From: Roseibium sediminis
Lineage (GTDB): Bacteria > Pseudomonadota > Alphaproteobacteria > Rhizobiales > Stappiaceae
DNA: 64,000 nt
Direction of reading: 5' to 3'
Assembly: GCF_008711325.1 (NCBI RefSeq)
Contig: NZ_VXDB01000014.1
Span: 1 to 64,000, forward strand
Shown here: one piece after another, positions 29,575 through 38,218 of the stretch
Numbering within the stretch: position 1 is the first letter of the stretch
Layout of the letters: each line of letters begins with the position of its first letter
The notes under the pieces: model-generated
Told to the model about the DNA's origin: nothing
Seen by the model: only the letters and a program-made list of their open reading frames with translations
Databases searched by the model: none
Position numbers and translations under genes: made by a program

Positions 29575-30549
29575 CTATGTTGTCCGGTATGTATCGTACT
29601 GGCCGTGCTCGGAGAACATGCCGAGATAGGTCGGCAGAATGGCCGCCAGGGTGCTTGGCTCAATGTTGAGGCCCTGCAGGGTCCGCCCGGACTTGATCGC
29701 GTCTTCGGAGACGATGTTGTCTGACTTGAGCAGTTCCACCTGATCAGCCGTCAGCATTGGAGACGGCAGGATCTGCAGCAGCTTGCCCATGACGGACGCG
29801 ACCGGGAATGGCAGCGGAACCAGAAGGCGTTGCCGGTTGATGACTGTCAGCATGACTTCAAGGCACTCCTTGAAGCTGAGGACTTCCGGGCCACCGAGTT
29901 CATAGACGGATCCAGCGGTGAGCTGACCATCCACGGACTGCGCTACGGCCTCGGCAACATCGCGCACATAAACCGGCTGGAACAGCGTGTGACCGCCGCC
30001 GATCAACGGCAAGGCCGGTGTCATGGCAGACATTGCAGCAAACTTGTTGAAGAACCCGTCTTCCGGTCCAAAGATGATGGACGGGCGCAGGACAACACTG
30101 TCGGCCAGGGTTTCAAAGACTGCGGCTTCCCCGGCAGCCTTCGTCTGGGCATAGGTGGAAGGGGAGTCCGCGTCAGCGCCAATGGCAGAGATGTGCGTGA
30201 TCCCGGAAAGACCTGCGCCACGTGCAGCTTCCGCGATGGCGCGCGGGCCGAAGCTTTGCACGGCCTCGAAGGTCTGCTTGCCCGTGGGAGCTAGAATGCC
30301 GACAGCGTTTACGACGGCATCGGCCCCATCAACGGCCCGGTCCACAGACCAGCGATAGCGGAGATTCGCCTGCACGGGCATGATCTGTCCGGGTGCGCCA
30401 AGCGGCTGCAGGTGGGTCGCAAGGTCGGGGCGGCGAACTGCCGCGCGGATGCGATAGCCTTTGCGGGCGAGAGCCCGGATCACATGCCGGCCGACAAAGC
30501 CTGAGCCGCCGAATACCGTAACCAGTTTGCCATTCAGTGCCGTGGACAT
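29575..30549 (-). CDS. NDUFA9-like NAD(P)-binding protein (complex I-associated SDR)
   Basis: A 324-residue atypical SDR close to the mitochondrial complex I subunit NDUFA9. The Rossmann motif is FGGSGFVGRHVIRAL at the N-terminus. The substrate domain includes AVVNAVGILAPTGKQTF, THISAIGADADSPSTYAQTKAAGE (an S-x-YxxxK-like arrangement) and RPSIIFGPEDGFFNKFAAM, as in the family. Alphaproteobacterial homologues are thought to bind NADPH and associate with the respiratory chain. It is a single gene here, with no nuo genes nearby. Confidence 0.92.
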   Translation of the reverse strand: MSTALNGKLVTVFGGSGFVGRHVIRALARKGYRIRAAVRRPDLATHLQPLGAPGQIMPVQANLRYRWSVDRAVDGADAVVNAVGILAPTGKQTFEAVQSFGPRAIAEAARGAGLSGITHISAIGADADSPSTYAQTKAAGEAAVFETLADSVVLRPSIIFGPEDGFFNKFAAMSAMTPALPLIGGGHTLFQPVYVRDVAEAVAQSVDGQLTAGSVYELGGPEVLSFKECLEVMLTVINRQRLLVPLPFPVASVMGKLLQILPSPMLTADQVELLKSDNIVSEDAIKSGRTLQGLNIEPSTLAAILPTYLGMFSEHGQYDTYRTT

Positions 30550-30717
30550 GCCTCTGCCCTCTCCGAATCCTGATAGTTGCCAGTGTCTATATCACGCGTC
30601 AGCTTGTCTCATAGCCCTTTGAGAGGGGCCTGTGAAGGGCTGGATGTGAATGAATAATTTTCTCGGCAAAATGTTGATTGACAAGTGTGAAGGAGACCCT
30701 TACAAGCCCCCCTCACA

Positions 30718-30804
30718 GCCCAGGTGGCGGAATTGGTAGACGCACTAGCTTCAGGTGCTAGCGCTCGAAAGGGCGTGGAGGTTCGAGTCCTCTCCTGGGC
30801 ACCA
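30718..30804 (+). tRNA. tRNA-Leu (anticodon CAG)
   Basis: An 87-nt class II tRNA. The acceptor strands are GCCCAGG (30718-30724) and CCTGGGC, with discriminator A and encoded CCA. The anticodon loop TTCAGGT between CTAGC/GCTAG stems gives CAG, which reads CUG. A long variable arm (GCTCGAAAGGGCGT) and T loop GGTTCGAGTCC are present. Confidence 0.96.
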
Positions 30805-30834
30805 AATTCCTGATTTACCAGCAGGAATCAAAAG

Positions 30835-30858
30835 AAACCGGCCTTTGGCCGGTTTTTT
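30835..30858 (+). terminator. Terminator after tRNA-Leu
   Basis: A 9-bp stem AAACCGGCC / GGCCGGTTT with a TTT loop, running straight into six T residues, 31 nt after the tRNA 3' end. Confidence 0.9.
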
Positions 30859-31190
30859 CTTTTGTGCTTTCCTTCGAGCCCAACGCGGCTTTGAACCTTT
30901 AAAAAATCCCCCAAAACGTCCTGACCTACCAAACCGGAACAGCCGGATATCCCGCCTGCGCACCCAGCTGACCATTCATTGCCAAGCGCCTGAGCGTCCC
31001 CTGGGCTAGCTTGCCGAGGCCGCATCCCTCAACAGTTCGAATTTCGATCTCGCTCCCATTGATGATGTTTCCAAACCCTGCGGCAAGTCGGTGAATGTTT
31101 CATTGGGTTTGAAAGTAAAAATCGTGTAATTTCATATGTTAATAATAGAAGAAGCTGCAGTCGTTAAGGCGAACAGTGGCAAAAATTGAG

Positions 31191-31220
31191 TTGAAAAGGC
31201 CACCTACCTAGCGGTAGTCT
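31191..31220 (+). promoter_or_regulatory. Candidate promoter with CTACC/GGTAG palindrome before the response regulator
   Basis: TTGAAA (31191-31196), 18 nt, then TAGTCT (31215-31220) overlaps a palindrome CTACC-TAGC-GGTAG (31204-31217). A palindrome over the -10 region upstream of a LuxR-type regulator gene may be a binding site for that regulator. Visual call only. Confidence 0.3.
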
Positions 31221-31244
31221 TATTCTCTCAATGGAGGAGGAACC

Positions 31245-31967
31245 ATGAAAAAAGAGGGGGAGTCGCAAGATCAGTTGGTAATCAAGTCGGTTCTTGTGAT
31301 TGACGACCATCCACTCTATTGCGATGCGCTTGCGGCAACTTTGGAGAAATACTTCAGGTCGAAAACTGTTCGAACTGCAACTTCGCTGAAGGAGGGGCTG
31401 CGGAAAATCGGCGTCCGGTTCCAGCCGGATCTGGTCGTACTGGACCTGAGATTGCCGGATGTTACGGGCCTGAGTGGCTTCATCAAGGTGAAGAATCGGC
31501 TGCCCGATGTTCCGGTGCTTGTAGTATCTGCCGATTCGTCCGACGAAATGATCACCGCGCTGACAAACGCCGGTGCGGCAGGCTTCCTCCCGAAGGATGC
31601 CTCTCACAAGGTGTTGCAGCATGCCTTGTCCGAAATCCGGGAAGGGCGGAGGTTCCTGCCACCGGGCTACAAGCCGCCAAAGCGGCCGACACGGGCCGAC
31701 GTGACCGTGCAGGAAGTGGCCAACAAGATTGCCGAGCTGACGCCGCAGCAAAACCGGATCATGAAACTGATCTGCGACGGCAAACCCAACAAGCAGATTG
31801 CCTATGAACTGTCTTTGGCCGAAGCGACGGTGAAAGCCCATATCACGGCGCTCTTGCGACGTTTGGGCGTCAACAACAGAACCCAGGCGGCTCTTCTGGT
31901 GCGAAGCGCCAGTCTGGAAGGAAATCAGCGGCTGTCGGATGCAGATACCCGGGCCCTTTTGAGCTGA
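31245..31967 (+). CDS. LuxR-family response regulator (NarL/FixJ type)
   Basis: A 240-residue regulator. The receiver domain (about 13-130) has the acidic pair in VLVIDDHP, the phosphorylated Asp in DLVVLDLRLPD and a conserved Lys in FLPKDAS. The C-terminal LuxR HTH (about 165-225) is LTPQQNRIMKLICDGKPNKQIA. A GGAGGAGGAACC ribosome binding site lies just before the ATG. It heads a tight operon with the FIST sensor (7-nt gap) and the hybrid kinase, so it is probably the output of that kinase. By neighbourhood with pqq genes it recalls AgmR/ErbR-type regulators of PQQ-dependent alcohol oxidation in Pseudomonas (from memory, not aligned). Confidence 0.92.
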   Translation: MKKEGESQDQLVIKSVLVIDDHPLYCDALAATLEKYFRSKTVRTATSLKEGLRKIGVRFQPDLVVLDLRLPDVTGLSGFIKVKNRLPDVPVLVVSADSSDEMITALTNAGAAGFLPKDASHKVLQHALSEIREGRRFLPPGYKPPKRPTRADVTVQEVANKIAELTPQQNRIMKLICDGKPNKQIAYELSLAEATVKAHITALLRRLGVNNRTQAALLVRSASLEGNQRLSDADTRALLS

Positions 31968-31974
31968 AAGCATA

Positions 31975-33144
31975 ATGACCCAACCGAGTTCACCAGTGAC
32001 TGCTCCGCCCGCCACTGCAACCGTTCGTGTATCGAGGTGCGAGCAGGCTGTGGAGGCCGTTGCCGAGGTTCTCAATGGCCTGAACGTGCAGTCCATGTGC
32101 TTCGCACTGGTGTTTGTGCCTGATAGTCTCGATCCGCGTGATGTCGCGCGGCATCTGGCAGCGCTCGCTCCCTCAGGCACATTCTTTGGGTGCTCCACTG
32201 CCGGTCAGATTACGCGGGAGGGGTATGAGGACAAGGCCCTGGTCCTGCTGGGGTTCCCGAAAGCGCATTTCCGGTGCTGCTCGGCGCTCTACAGGTCGCT
32301 GCGTCCAATGTCGATTGAACGCATGGCGTCGGAGGCCGAAACACTCGCAGCCCGGTTCCCGAAGACGGCAAACTGGAAGCGGATGGGGCTCGTCTTTGCC
32401 GATGGCCTTTCCAAACAGGAAGACCTTATCGTGGCGGCGATAACAGCCGGGTTGGGCGATGTTCCCGTGTTTGGGGGATCTGCTGGCCACGGTCTTGCCT
32501 TTGACGAAACCTTTGTGCTGCATGGCGGGCAGGCGCATTCGGACGCTGCCCTGTTGTTGCTTCTGGAGACCAATCTGGATTTCCGCGGTCTGGGGTTCGA
32601 CCACTTTCTGCCAACGAGCACCCATATGGTGGTCACACATGCCGTTCCGGAAGAGCGTCTGGTTCTGGAGATCAACGGAGCTCCGGCCGCCGAGGAATAT
32701 GCACGCTGTGTCGGTCGGGAATTATCGGAGTTGTCGCCGCGGATCTTTGCCGAAAATCCGGTTCTCGTGCGCAATGGGCAGACCTGGCACGTACGGGCGA
32801 TCCAGCAGGTGACGGACTCCGGCGGGTTGCGATTCCTGTCCGCCATTGACGATGGGCTCGTGCTGACCCTCGGTCAGGGAACGGAAATCCTCAAGACGCT
32901 GGAAAACGGGCTGACTGCTCCCTCTTCCACCGGGCAAGCGCCCGACTTCGTTCTTGGATTTGACTGCTATCTTCGCCGCCTTGAGATCGAGCAAAACGGC
33001 ATCTCCTCTGAAGCCTCCGAAATCTTGAGCAAACACAAGGTGCTTGGCTTCAACACTTATGGCGAACAGCATCTTGGAGTGCATGTGAACCAGACCTTTG
33101 TCGGCGTCGCATTCTATCCGCCAAAGGACGGCAATCCGTTTTGA
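31975..33144 (+). CDS. FIST-domain sensor protein, NosP-like
   Basis: A 389-residue cytoplasmic protein made of FIST N (about 40-235; FGCSTAGQITREGYEDKALVL, VFGGSAGHGLAFDETFV) and FIST C (about 236-370; VLEINGAPAAEEYARCVG, FDCYLRRLE). FIST proteins are signal input modules. The member NosP is a haem protein that senses nitric oxide and inhibits its partner kinase NahK. Here the next gene, overlapping by TTGA, is a hybrid histidine kinase, the same pairing. Haem or ligand binding cannot be judged from sequence alone. Confidence 0.88.
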   Translation: MTQPSSPVTAPPATATVRVSRCEQAVEAVAEVLNGLNVQSMCFALVFVPDSLDPRDVARHLAALAPSGTFFGCSTAGQITREGYEDKALVLLGFPKAHFRCCSALYRSLRPMSIERMASEAETLAARFPKTANWKRMGLVFADGLSKQEDLIVAAITAGLGDVPVFGGSAGHGLAFDETFVLHGGQAHSDAALLLLLETNLDFRGLGFDHFLPTSTHMVVTHAVPEERLVLEINGAPAAEEYARCVGRELSELSPRIFAENPVLVRNGQTWHVRAIQQVTDSGGLRFLSAIDDGLVLTLGQGTEILKTLENGLTAPSSTGQAPDFVLGFDCYLRRLEIEQNGISSEASEILSKHKVLGFNTYGEQHLGVHVNQTFVGVAFYPPKDGNPF

Positions 33145-35396
33145 TCGATCCGGACATCCCTCTGGAGAAGCAGGTCGAGCGCCAGGCGAAGGTCATCGAG
33201 GCGCTGATCCGAAGGGCAAACCGGGAGGACGGGGTTGGCGGATCTGTCTATTCCCTGTTTCAGTCTGCCATTGCCCTGCAAGGAGAGGTCTGGGCTAAGA
33301 CACGGGATCTGGAGCAGGCACTCGACACGCTTGGGCGAGCCAGCAGCAAGCTGAAGATTGCCGAATACGCCCGCGAGCAGACCGAACGAAATCTCGCCGA
33401 CGCGCTGGATGCCATGGAGGGCGGATTTGCGCTCTTCACGGATGGGAAACTGGAAGTCTTCAACGACCAGTTCAAGGGGTTGCTGTCGGATCTGAAAGAA
33501 CGGATCACTCCCGGTCTGCCGCTGGAAGATTTCTTTGCCGCGCTGGAGCAAAGCAAAAGCGTCACGTCGGTCGCGCCGCCCCTGTCCGGGCAGCCGAGCC
33601 TGACGGGCGGAGGGTTCGATCCCGGATGGAACACGCCGTCCGTTGTGGAACTTGTCGGGGATCGCTGGTTCCAGATTACGCGCAAGACGGCATCGGCCGA
33701 CAAGACCGTTCTGTTGTCGACGGAAATCACGCATATCGTTCGCCAGAACCGGCTCGAAAAGAACCGCCTCATTGATGAGCACGGCTTCTTTCTGCAGGCC
33801 GCCTTCGATCATATGACGCAAGGGGTGTGTACCTTTTCAAGTGAAGGAACCCTGCTGATCAACAACGAGCGGTTCAGGGAGTTGCTCTATCTGCCCATCG
33901 GTCTGGTGCAGAAGGGTACGGCCATCCGTCAGATCGTAGATTTCGTCAAGAAACACCAACTTCTGGCAGGTATGTCGACTGACGATGAATTCGGGCAATT
34001 ACTGGAGGAAATCCGGCGTAGTGGGGGGTTCGAGCGGATCGTGCGGCATGCGCGCGGCAGCATCCTAAACATTCGTGTGCATGAACTGCCCGATCAGGGG
34101 TTCATCATGAACGTGCTGGATATAACGGCCGAGACACGTTCGAAGGAAACGCTGGAGGAAATGGTTCGCGAGCGGACAGGGGAACTGACCGAAGCGAACC
34201 GGCGCCTGCGCGAGCAGCATGAAGAGCAGATCCTGATCGATGAGGAATTGCGCCGGGCGAAAACACAGGCCGAAGAGGCCGTGCGCTCCAAGACCCGGTT
34301 TTTTGCGGCTGCCAGTCACGACCTCTTGCAGCCGGTAAATGCGGCAAAGCTTCTGATTTCCACGATGAGCGACAGTGCCGCAGACACCCCGTTTGCCGAT
34401 ATGGTCGGGCGACTGGGACGGTCATTTGAATCCGTCGAAACCCTGTTGCATACGCTCCTTGATATCTCGCGCCTTGATTCTGTCGGAGCGGAATTCACGA
34501 TCTCGACCTTTCCAATCGGCGACCTCCTGAACTCGGTTCGGGAGGACTACACCCCGGTCGCAGAGAAGAAAAAGATCGAGCTTCGCGTTGTTCCGTGCAG
34601 CGTGTGGGTGGAAAGCGACCATCGCTATCTTTTGCGCTCGCTGCAAAATCTGGTCACCAATGCCATTCAGTACACAAAGACCGGCAAGGTACTGGTTGGC
34701 TGCCGGCGCATTGGCGAGACTGTTTGCCTCGAAGTCTGGGATACGGGTATCGGCATTTCCGAAGCCGATCAGCCACGCATCTTTTCCGAATTTACCCGGG
34801 TGACCTCGGAGCGCTCGGAATTCGGGATGGGGCTGGGCCTCTCCATTGTCGACCGGGCCTGCCAACGTCTTGGCCATGCCCTGTCTGTGCGATCCAAGGT
34901 GGGAGAAGGATCTGTCTTTTCCATCGTCCTGCCGGTTACGCCAACGCCGCCGGTTGAAGAACTGCCGCTGCAGATGGAAACCGCAGATCTCTCCGAAGGG
35001 ATGGATCTGATCGTCCTGATCGTGGAAGACAACCCGGATGTCTTGTTCGCGACCGCAAGGCAGGTGGAAAGCTGGGGCGGGAGTGTGCTCACGGCCTCTT
35101 CCACACCGCAGGCGCTGGAACAGGTGCGCGAGATTGGAATGGCGCCGGATATCATCTTGGCTGACTATCAGCTTGGGGAAGATGATGACGGTGTGAAGGC
35201 CATTATGGCAATTCGCCAAGAAACCGGCACCCGGGTGCCCGCCGTTGTCATTACGGCCAGCCCGCCGGAAGAGCTTGCAGAAAGCGCTCGCGTATACGGC
35301 TTTACAGTGCTCCCCAAGCCGGTGAAGCTGTCACGGTTGCGGTCATTGATGGACTGGAAGACCCGTCAGCCTGTGGTGGTTTGTGCTCCAAAGTGA
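33141..35396 (+). CDS. PAS hybrid sensor histidine kinase, NahK/ErcS'-like
   Basis: A 751-residue soluble kinase with no membrane segments. It has a coiled N-terminus, then PAS-like regions at about 75-200 and 215-330 (the first weak, the second LQAAFDHMTQGVCTFSSEG), and a helical linker. HisKA carries the phospho-His in AAASHDLLQPVNAAKLL. HATPase_c has N box LQNLVTNAIQYTK and G boxes WDTGIGIS and GMGLGLSIV. The C-terminal receiver has acidic VEDNPD, phospho-Asp in ILADYQLGEDDDG and Lys in LPKPVKL. It starts at TTG overlapping the FIST stop (TTGA), so translation is coupled. With the FIST partner this is a NosP-NahK-type pair; the upstream LuxR regulator is a plausible target. Confidence 0.9.
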   Translation: MIDPDIPLEKQVERQAKVIEALIRRANREDGVGGSVYSLFQSAIALQGEVWAKTRDLEQALDTLGRASSKLKIAEYAREQTERNLADALDAMEGGFALFTDGKLEVFNDQFKGLLSDLKERITPGLPLEDFFAALEQSKSVTSVAPPLSGQPSLTGGGFDPGWNTPSVVELVGDRWFQITRKTASADKTVLLSTEITHIVRQNRLEKNRLIDEHGFFLQAAFDHMTQGVCTFSSEGTLLINNERFRELLYLPIGLVQKGTAIRQIVDFVKKHQLLAGMSTDDEFGQLLEEIRRSGGFERIVRHARGSILNIRVHELPDQGFIMNVLDITAETRSKETLEEMVRERTGELTEANRRLREQHEEQILIDEELRRAKTQAEEAVRSKTRFFAAASHDLLQPVNAAKLLISTMSDSAADTPFADMVGRLGRSFESVETLLHTLLDISRLDSVGAEFTISTFPIGDLLNSVREDYTPVAEKKKIELRVVPCSVWVESDHRYLLRSLQNLVTNAIQYTKTGKVLVGCRRIGETVCLEVWDTGIGISEADQPRIFSEFTRVTSERSEFGMGLGLSIVDRACQRLGHALSVRSKVGEGSVFSIVLPVTPTPPVEELPLQMETADLSEGMDLIVLIVEDNPDVLFATARQVESWGGSVLTASSTPQALEQVREIGMAPDIILADYQLGEDDDGVKAIMAIRQETGTRVPAVVITASPPEELAESARVYGFTVLPKPVKLSRLRSLMDWKTRQPVVVCAPK

Positions 35397-35506
35397 TCCC
35401 GCGGATTGGTGGGAGACGAATTGCCGACCAAAGGACAGGTGTCCTGCGTCATCAATCCTGCTTTACTCGAAGAAACACAAGGCGTTTTCACGTGTCGGGA
35501 GGAAAC

Positions 35507-35938
35507 ATGAAAACTCGATTGGCTTTGGCAATGGCAGCTGTCCTGTCCCTCGGACCGGCCTCGGCGCATGAGTTTGGCTTTGCGGGGATTTTGGACAATT
35601 CCAACAAGGAAGAACTACCGCCATTGAAGCTCTCTTCCGGAAAGCCGATTTCCGATGCGCCCCTCGTTCTCAAGTCTGGGACGCTCTACGAACTGGAGAT
35701 CATCTCAGACGGGTCCGCCGAACTGGCTCTTGAGGGCTCGGGGTTCTTTCGGGCGATCTGGATAAACGAGGTGGTGGTGAACGATCTCGAAATTCGGCCC
35801 TACGGTATTGAAAGCGTCGAATTCGACGACGAGGGAACGATGGAAATCGAATTCCTTGCGATCAAGCCCGGACGCTACTTCCTGCGCCAGCCCGGATCAA
35901 CCGGCGAAGGCCAAAGGGTCGAGATCACCATTCAATAG
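35507..35938 (+). CDS. Small exported beta-rich protein, possibly cupredoxin-like
   Basis: A 143-residue protein with a clear signal peptide (MKTRLALAMAAVLSLGPASA|HE). The mature part looks all-beta, and the C-terminal EFLAIKPGRYFLRQPGSTGEG resembles the last strands of cupredoxins. The Cys/Met copper ligands expected there are absent; only one His (mature N-terminus) remains. The ATG at 35507 follows GGGAGGAAAC. It is 110 nt after the hybrid kinase and converges on pqqE with 17 nt between stops, so a periplasmic role next to a PQQ enzyme is conceivable. Function unknown. Confidence 0.82.
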   Translation: MKTRLALAMAAVLSLGPASAHEFGFAGILDNSNKEELPPLKLSSGKPISDAPLVLKSGTLYELEIISDGSAELALEGSGFFRAIWINEVVVNDLEIRPYGIESVEFDDEGTMEIEFLAIKPGRYFLRQPGSTGEGQRVEITIQ

Positions 35939-35955
35939 GGCCGAATTGGTTCTGG

Positions 35956-37059
35956 TTACGCTTGTTCGGCAGGCGCCTTTTGTTTGGCGCCGCCAATAAT
36001 GCGTTTTTGCACCGTATCCGTGAAGGGGATTTCCGAAATCCGGTCGTGATACGGAGACTTGATGCAGGTGGGATCGGTTTCTGTCGCGTCGCCGGTTAGT
36101 GCCAGTGCCTGACAGCGGCAGCCGCCAAAATCAATATCCCGCCTTGGGCACGCCTTGCAGCGCGGGTTCATCCAGTCAGTTCCGCGATAGGCATTGAACG
36201 CGTCAGACTCTCGCCAGATTTTTTCCAAAGGCATGTCCCGGACAGAGGAAAATGCCAGGGTCTTGATTGATTGGGCCGCATGACACGGAAGCATCATGCC
36301 ATCCGGCGTAATCACGAAGGCGTCTTTCGCCCATCCACCCATGCAAGGCTTGGGGTAGTCGGCATAATAGTCCGGGGGAACAAAATCGATGTTCAAGATG
36401 CCGGTCAGCTGCTCGCGAATGCCGGTTACATATTCGACCTGACGGTCGACATCTTCCCGCCCCGGCAGCAAGGCGGCCTTGTTGAGTTCCGCCCAGCCGT
36501 AATACTGGACATTGGCGATCTCGAGCCGGTCCGCATCCAGATCCAGCGCCAGCTGGACGAACTCCGGAACTTCCGCAATGTTCAAGCGGTGAATCGGTGC
36601 GTTGATCGTCACAGGCAATCCGAGCTGTCGGGCAGCCTTGGCCACCTCGATCTTTTTTGCGTGGGCATTGCGGTAGTGACCGATCTTTTCCGTGGTTTCA
36701 GGGCGCGCGCCCTGAAAACTGATCTGGATGTGGTCCAGCCCGGCAGATTTGAGGTCCTTTAGCCGCTCCTGAGACAGAGAGACGGCCGCAGTGATCAGAT
36801 TGGTGTAAACGCCATTCTCGGCGAGGGTCGCGACAATCTGCTCGAGATCCTGGCGCAATGTCGGTTCGCCACCGGACAGATGGACCTGCAGGACCCCCAT
36901 TCGAGCGGCTTGCCGAAAGACGTCCAGCCACACGTCCGTTTCAAGTTCGCGGTTGGCCTTCAGGAGTTCTAGCGGGTTGGAGCAGTAGCCGCATTGCAGC
37001 GGGCACCGGTGGGTAAGCTCTGCCAGAATTCCCAGAGGGGGAAGAATATCGTGTGTCAT
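35956..37059 (-). CDS. pqqE: PQQ biosynthesis radical SAM enzyme PqqE
   Basis: PqqE forms the first carbon-carbon bond, linking Glu and Tyr side chains of PqqA. The 367-residue protein has the radical SAM motif C-x3-C-x2-C (THRCPLQCGYC), GGEPTLR, and SPASM-type auxiliary cluster cysteines in the C-terminal part (LPCHAAQ, CKACPRRDIDFGGCRCQA, DPTC). The length is typical. It overlaps pqqD by 3 nt and is the last gene of a complete pqqABCDE set on this strand. Confidence 0.98.
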   Translation of the reverse strand: MTHDILPPLGILAELTHRCPLQCGYCSNPLELLKANRELETDVWLDVFRQAARMGVLQVHLSGGEPTLRQDLEQIVATLAENGVYTNLITAAVSLSQERLKDLKSAGLDHIQISFQGARPETTEKIGHYRNAHAKKIEVAKAARQLGLPVTINAPIHRLNIAEVPEFVQLALDLDADRLEIANVQYYGWAELNKAALLPGREDVDRQVEYVTGIREQLTGILNIDFVPPDYYADYPKPCMGGWAKDAFVITPDGMMLPCHAAQSIKTLAFSSVRDMPLEKIWRESDAFNAYRGTDWMNPRCKACPRRDIDFGGCRCQALALTGDATETDPTCIKSPYHDRISEIPFTDTVQKRIIGGAKQKAPAEQA

Positions 37060-37379
37060 GCCTGCGCCTCCGCCGGACCAAGAACGACAATGAGGCGTCG
37101 GTCACTCCATTCCTGCAGGAATTCAAGGACGTCCGCAGCCACTTCGGCAAGGGGAGCGTCGTACTCGCTCGCCAGCGCGTTTGAAATCGCGTCAATGCTG
37201 GCGGCTCCGTCACATTTCTTCAGGATCTCGATGCTGATTTCATCAGGCCACATCACCTTTTCGGGCGCCAGAACAGCCCATTGCTCGCGAACCTTATCGA
37301 ACAACAGTCGCACGTAAGGCGGAATGCCCGGCACGGTGGTTCCCGAGAGGACCGCTCGGGTGCGTGTGGTCGCGACCAC
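37056..37379 (-). CDS. pqqD: PQQ biosynthesis peptide chaperone PqqD
   Basis: PqqD binds the PqqA peptide and presents it to PqqE. I start it at GTG 37379 because AAGGAG sits 7 nt before it and the product opens with the typical TTRTRAVLSGTTVPGIPPYVR. The 107-residue protein contains the usual WAVLAPEKVMWPDE and helical IDAISNALASEYDAP segments. The only in-frame ATG upstream would overlap pqqC by about 100 nt. Confidence 0.96.
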   Translation of the reverse strand: MVATTRTRAVLSGTTVPGIPPYVRLLFDKVREQWAVLAPEKVMWPDEISIEILKKCDGAASIDAISNALASEYDAPLAEVAADVLEFLQEWSDRRLIVVLGPAEAQA

Positions 37380-37381
37380 GG

Positions 37382-38218
37382 TCAGTCTCCTTCGGGCGGG
37401 ACGAAGGCGCCCGGCGGAATAAGACCGGGGGAGACATAGGCATGATAGAGAGCATCCAGCTGCGCCCAGAGGATATCGCATTTGCTCAACAGGGCATCGA
37501 CCGCATCAGCCTGTTTCTCCGGGGTATCTGCCCATGTGGTGACGAGGTCCAGCGCATGATCGGCGTCCCTGGGCGCCTGTTTCAGGCGCGGTGTGAAGTA
37601 GGACAACGTATCTTCGGTGATGTAATCGTATCTCGCCAGCATGGCCGGAACCCGTTCGCCAATTGCGATTGGCGAGAACAGCTCCGTCAACGAAGAGGCA
37701 ACGGCAACGAGCAGTGACGAGTTCGAGACCAGATCGATATAAGCCCCAACCGCAAAGCGCGTGGCTGGCAAGGCGTATTTGCGAGAGCGCACCATGTCGA
37801 GGTCAAGTCCGAGATCCTCGGCAAGCTTCAGCCACCGCTTGATGCCGCCATCAAGCCCCTTTTCATCATTGCCGTCATGGTCGACGATCCGCTCGATCCA
37901 CTTGCGGCGAAACTCCGGATCATTCGATTTGGCGAGAATGATCGCATCCTTTTTCGGGATGGCATCCTGATAACAAAAGCGGTTGAGCGCCCATGCGCGC
38001 AGCTGCGTCTTGCTCAGCTCTCCGGCATTCATCATTTTGTGGAACGGGTGATGAATGTGGTAGCGGTCAAAACCCGCGCTTCGCAGAGCTTCTGTCAGTT
38101 CTGCCGGTGACAGGAGGCGGCCTTCCTTGCGGATAATGTCCGCCCGGTTCAGCGCAATGCCGCTGCCAATGGCCTGAGCACCCGATGGTTCGTCGAGTTT
38201 CTTGGCAACGTCACTCAT
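37382..38218 (-). CDS. pqqC: Pyrroloquinoline-quinone synthase PqqC
   Basis: PqqC performs the final cofactor-free eight-electron oxidation and ring closure to PQQ. The 278-residue protein is slightly longer than the usual ~250 owing to about 35 N-terminal residues. It has the active-site segments RYHIHHPFHKMMNAG, LRAWALNRFCYQDAIPKKDA, RIVDHDG and LTELFSPIA. Its start overlaps the pqqB stop by 4 nt. Confidence 0.98.
   Translation of the reverse strand: MSDVAKKLDEPSGAQAIGSGIALNRADIIRKEGRLLSPAELTEALRSAGFDRYHIHHPFHKMMNAGELSKTQLRAWALNRFCYQDAIPKKDAIILAKSNDPEFRRKWIERIVDHDGNDEKGLDGGIKRWLKLAEDLGLDLDMVRSRKYALPATRFAVGAYIDLVSNSSLLVAVASSLTELFSPIAIGERVPAMLARYDYITEDTLSYFTPRLKQAPRDADHALDLVTTWADTPEKQADAVDALLSKCDILWAQLDALYHAYVSPGLIPPGAFVPPEGD

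Larger units (their letters stand above)
30805..31244 (+). other. Gap between tRNA-Leu and the response regulator
   Basis: About 440 nt without a convincing gene. It contains the tRNA terminator at its left end and a promoter-like region at its right end. The middle (30860-31180) shows nothing I recognise and is less GC-rich near 31120-31150. Open frames here either run through the tRNA or have no ribosome binding site. Confidence 0.6.

Noticed and set aside
30755-31009. An 84-codon frame running from inside tRNA-Leu into the gap
   Set aside because: It starts within the tRNA and crosses a strong terminator, so it is not a gene.
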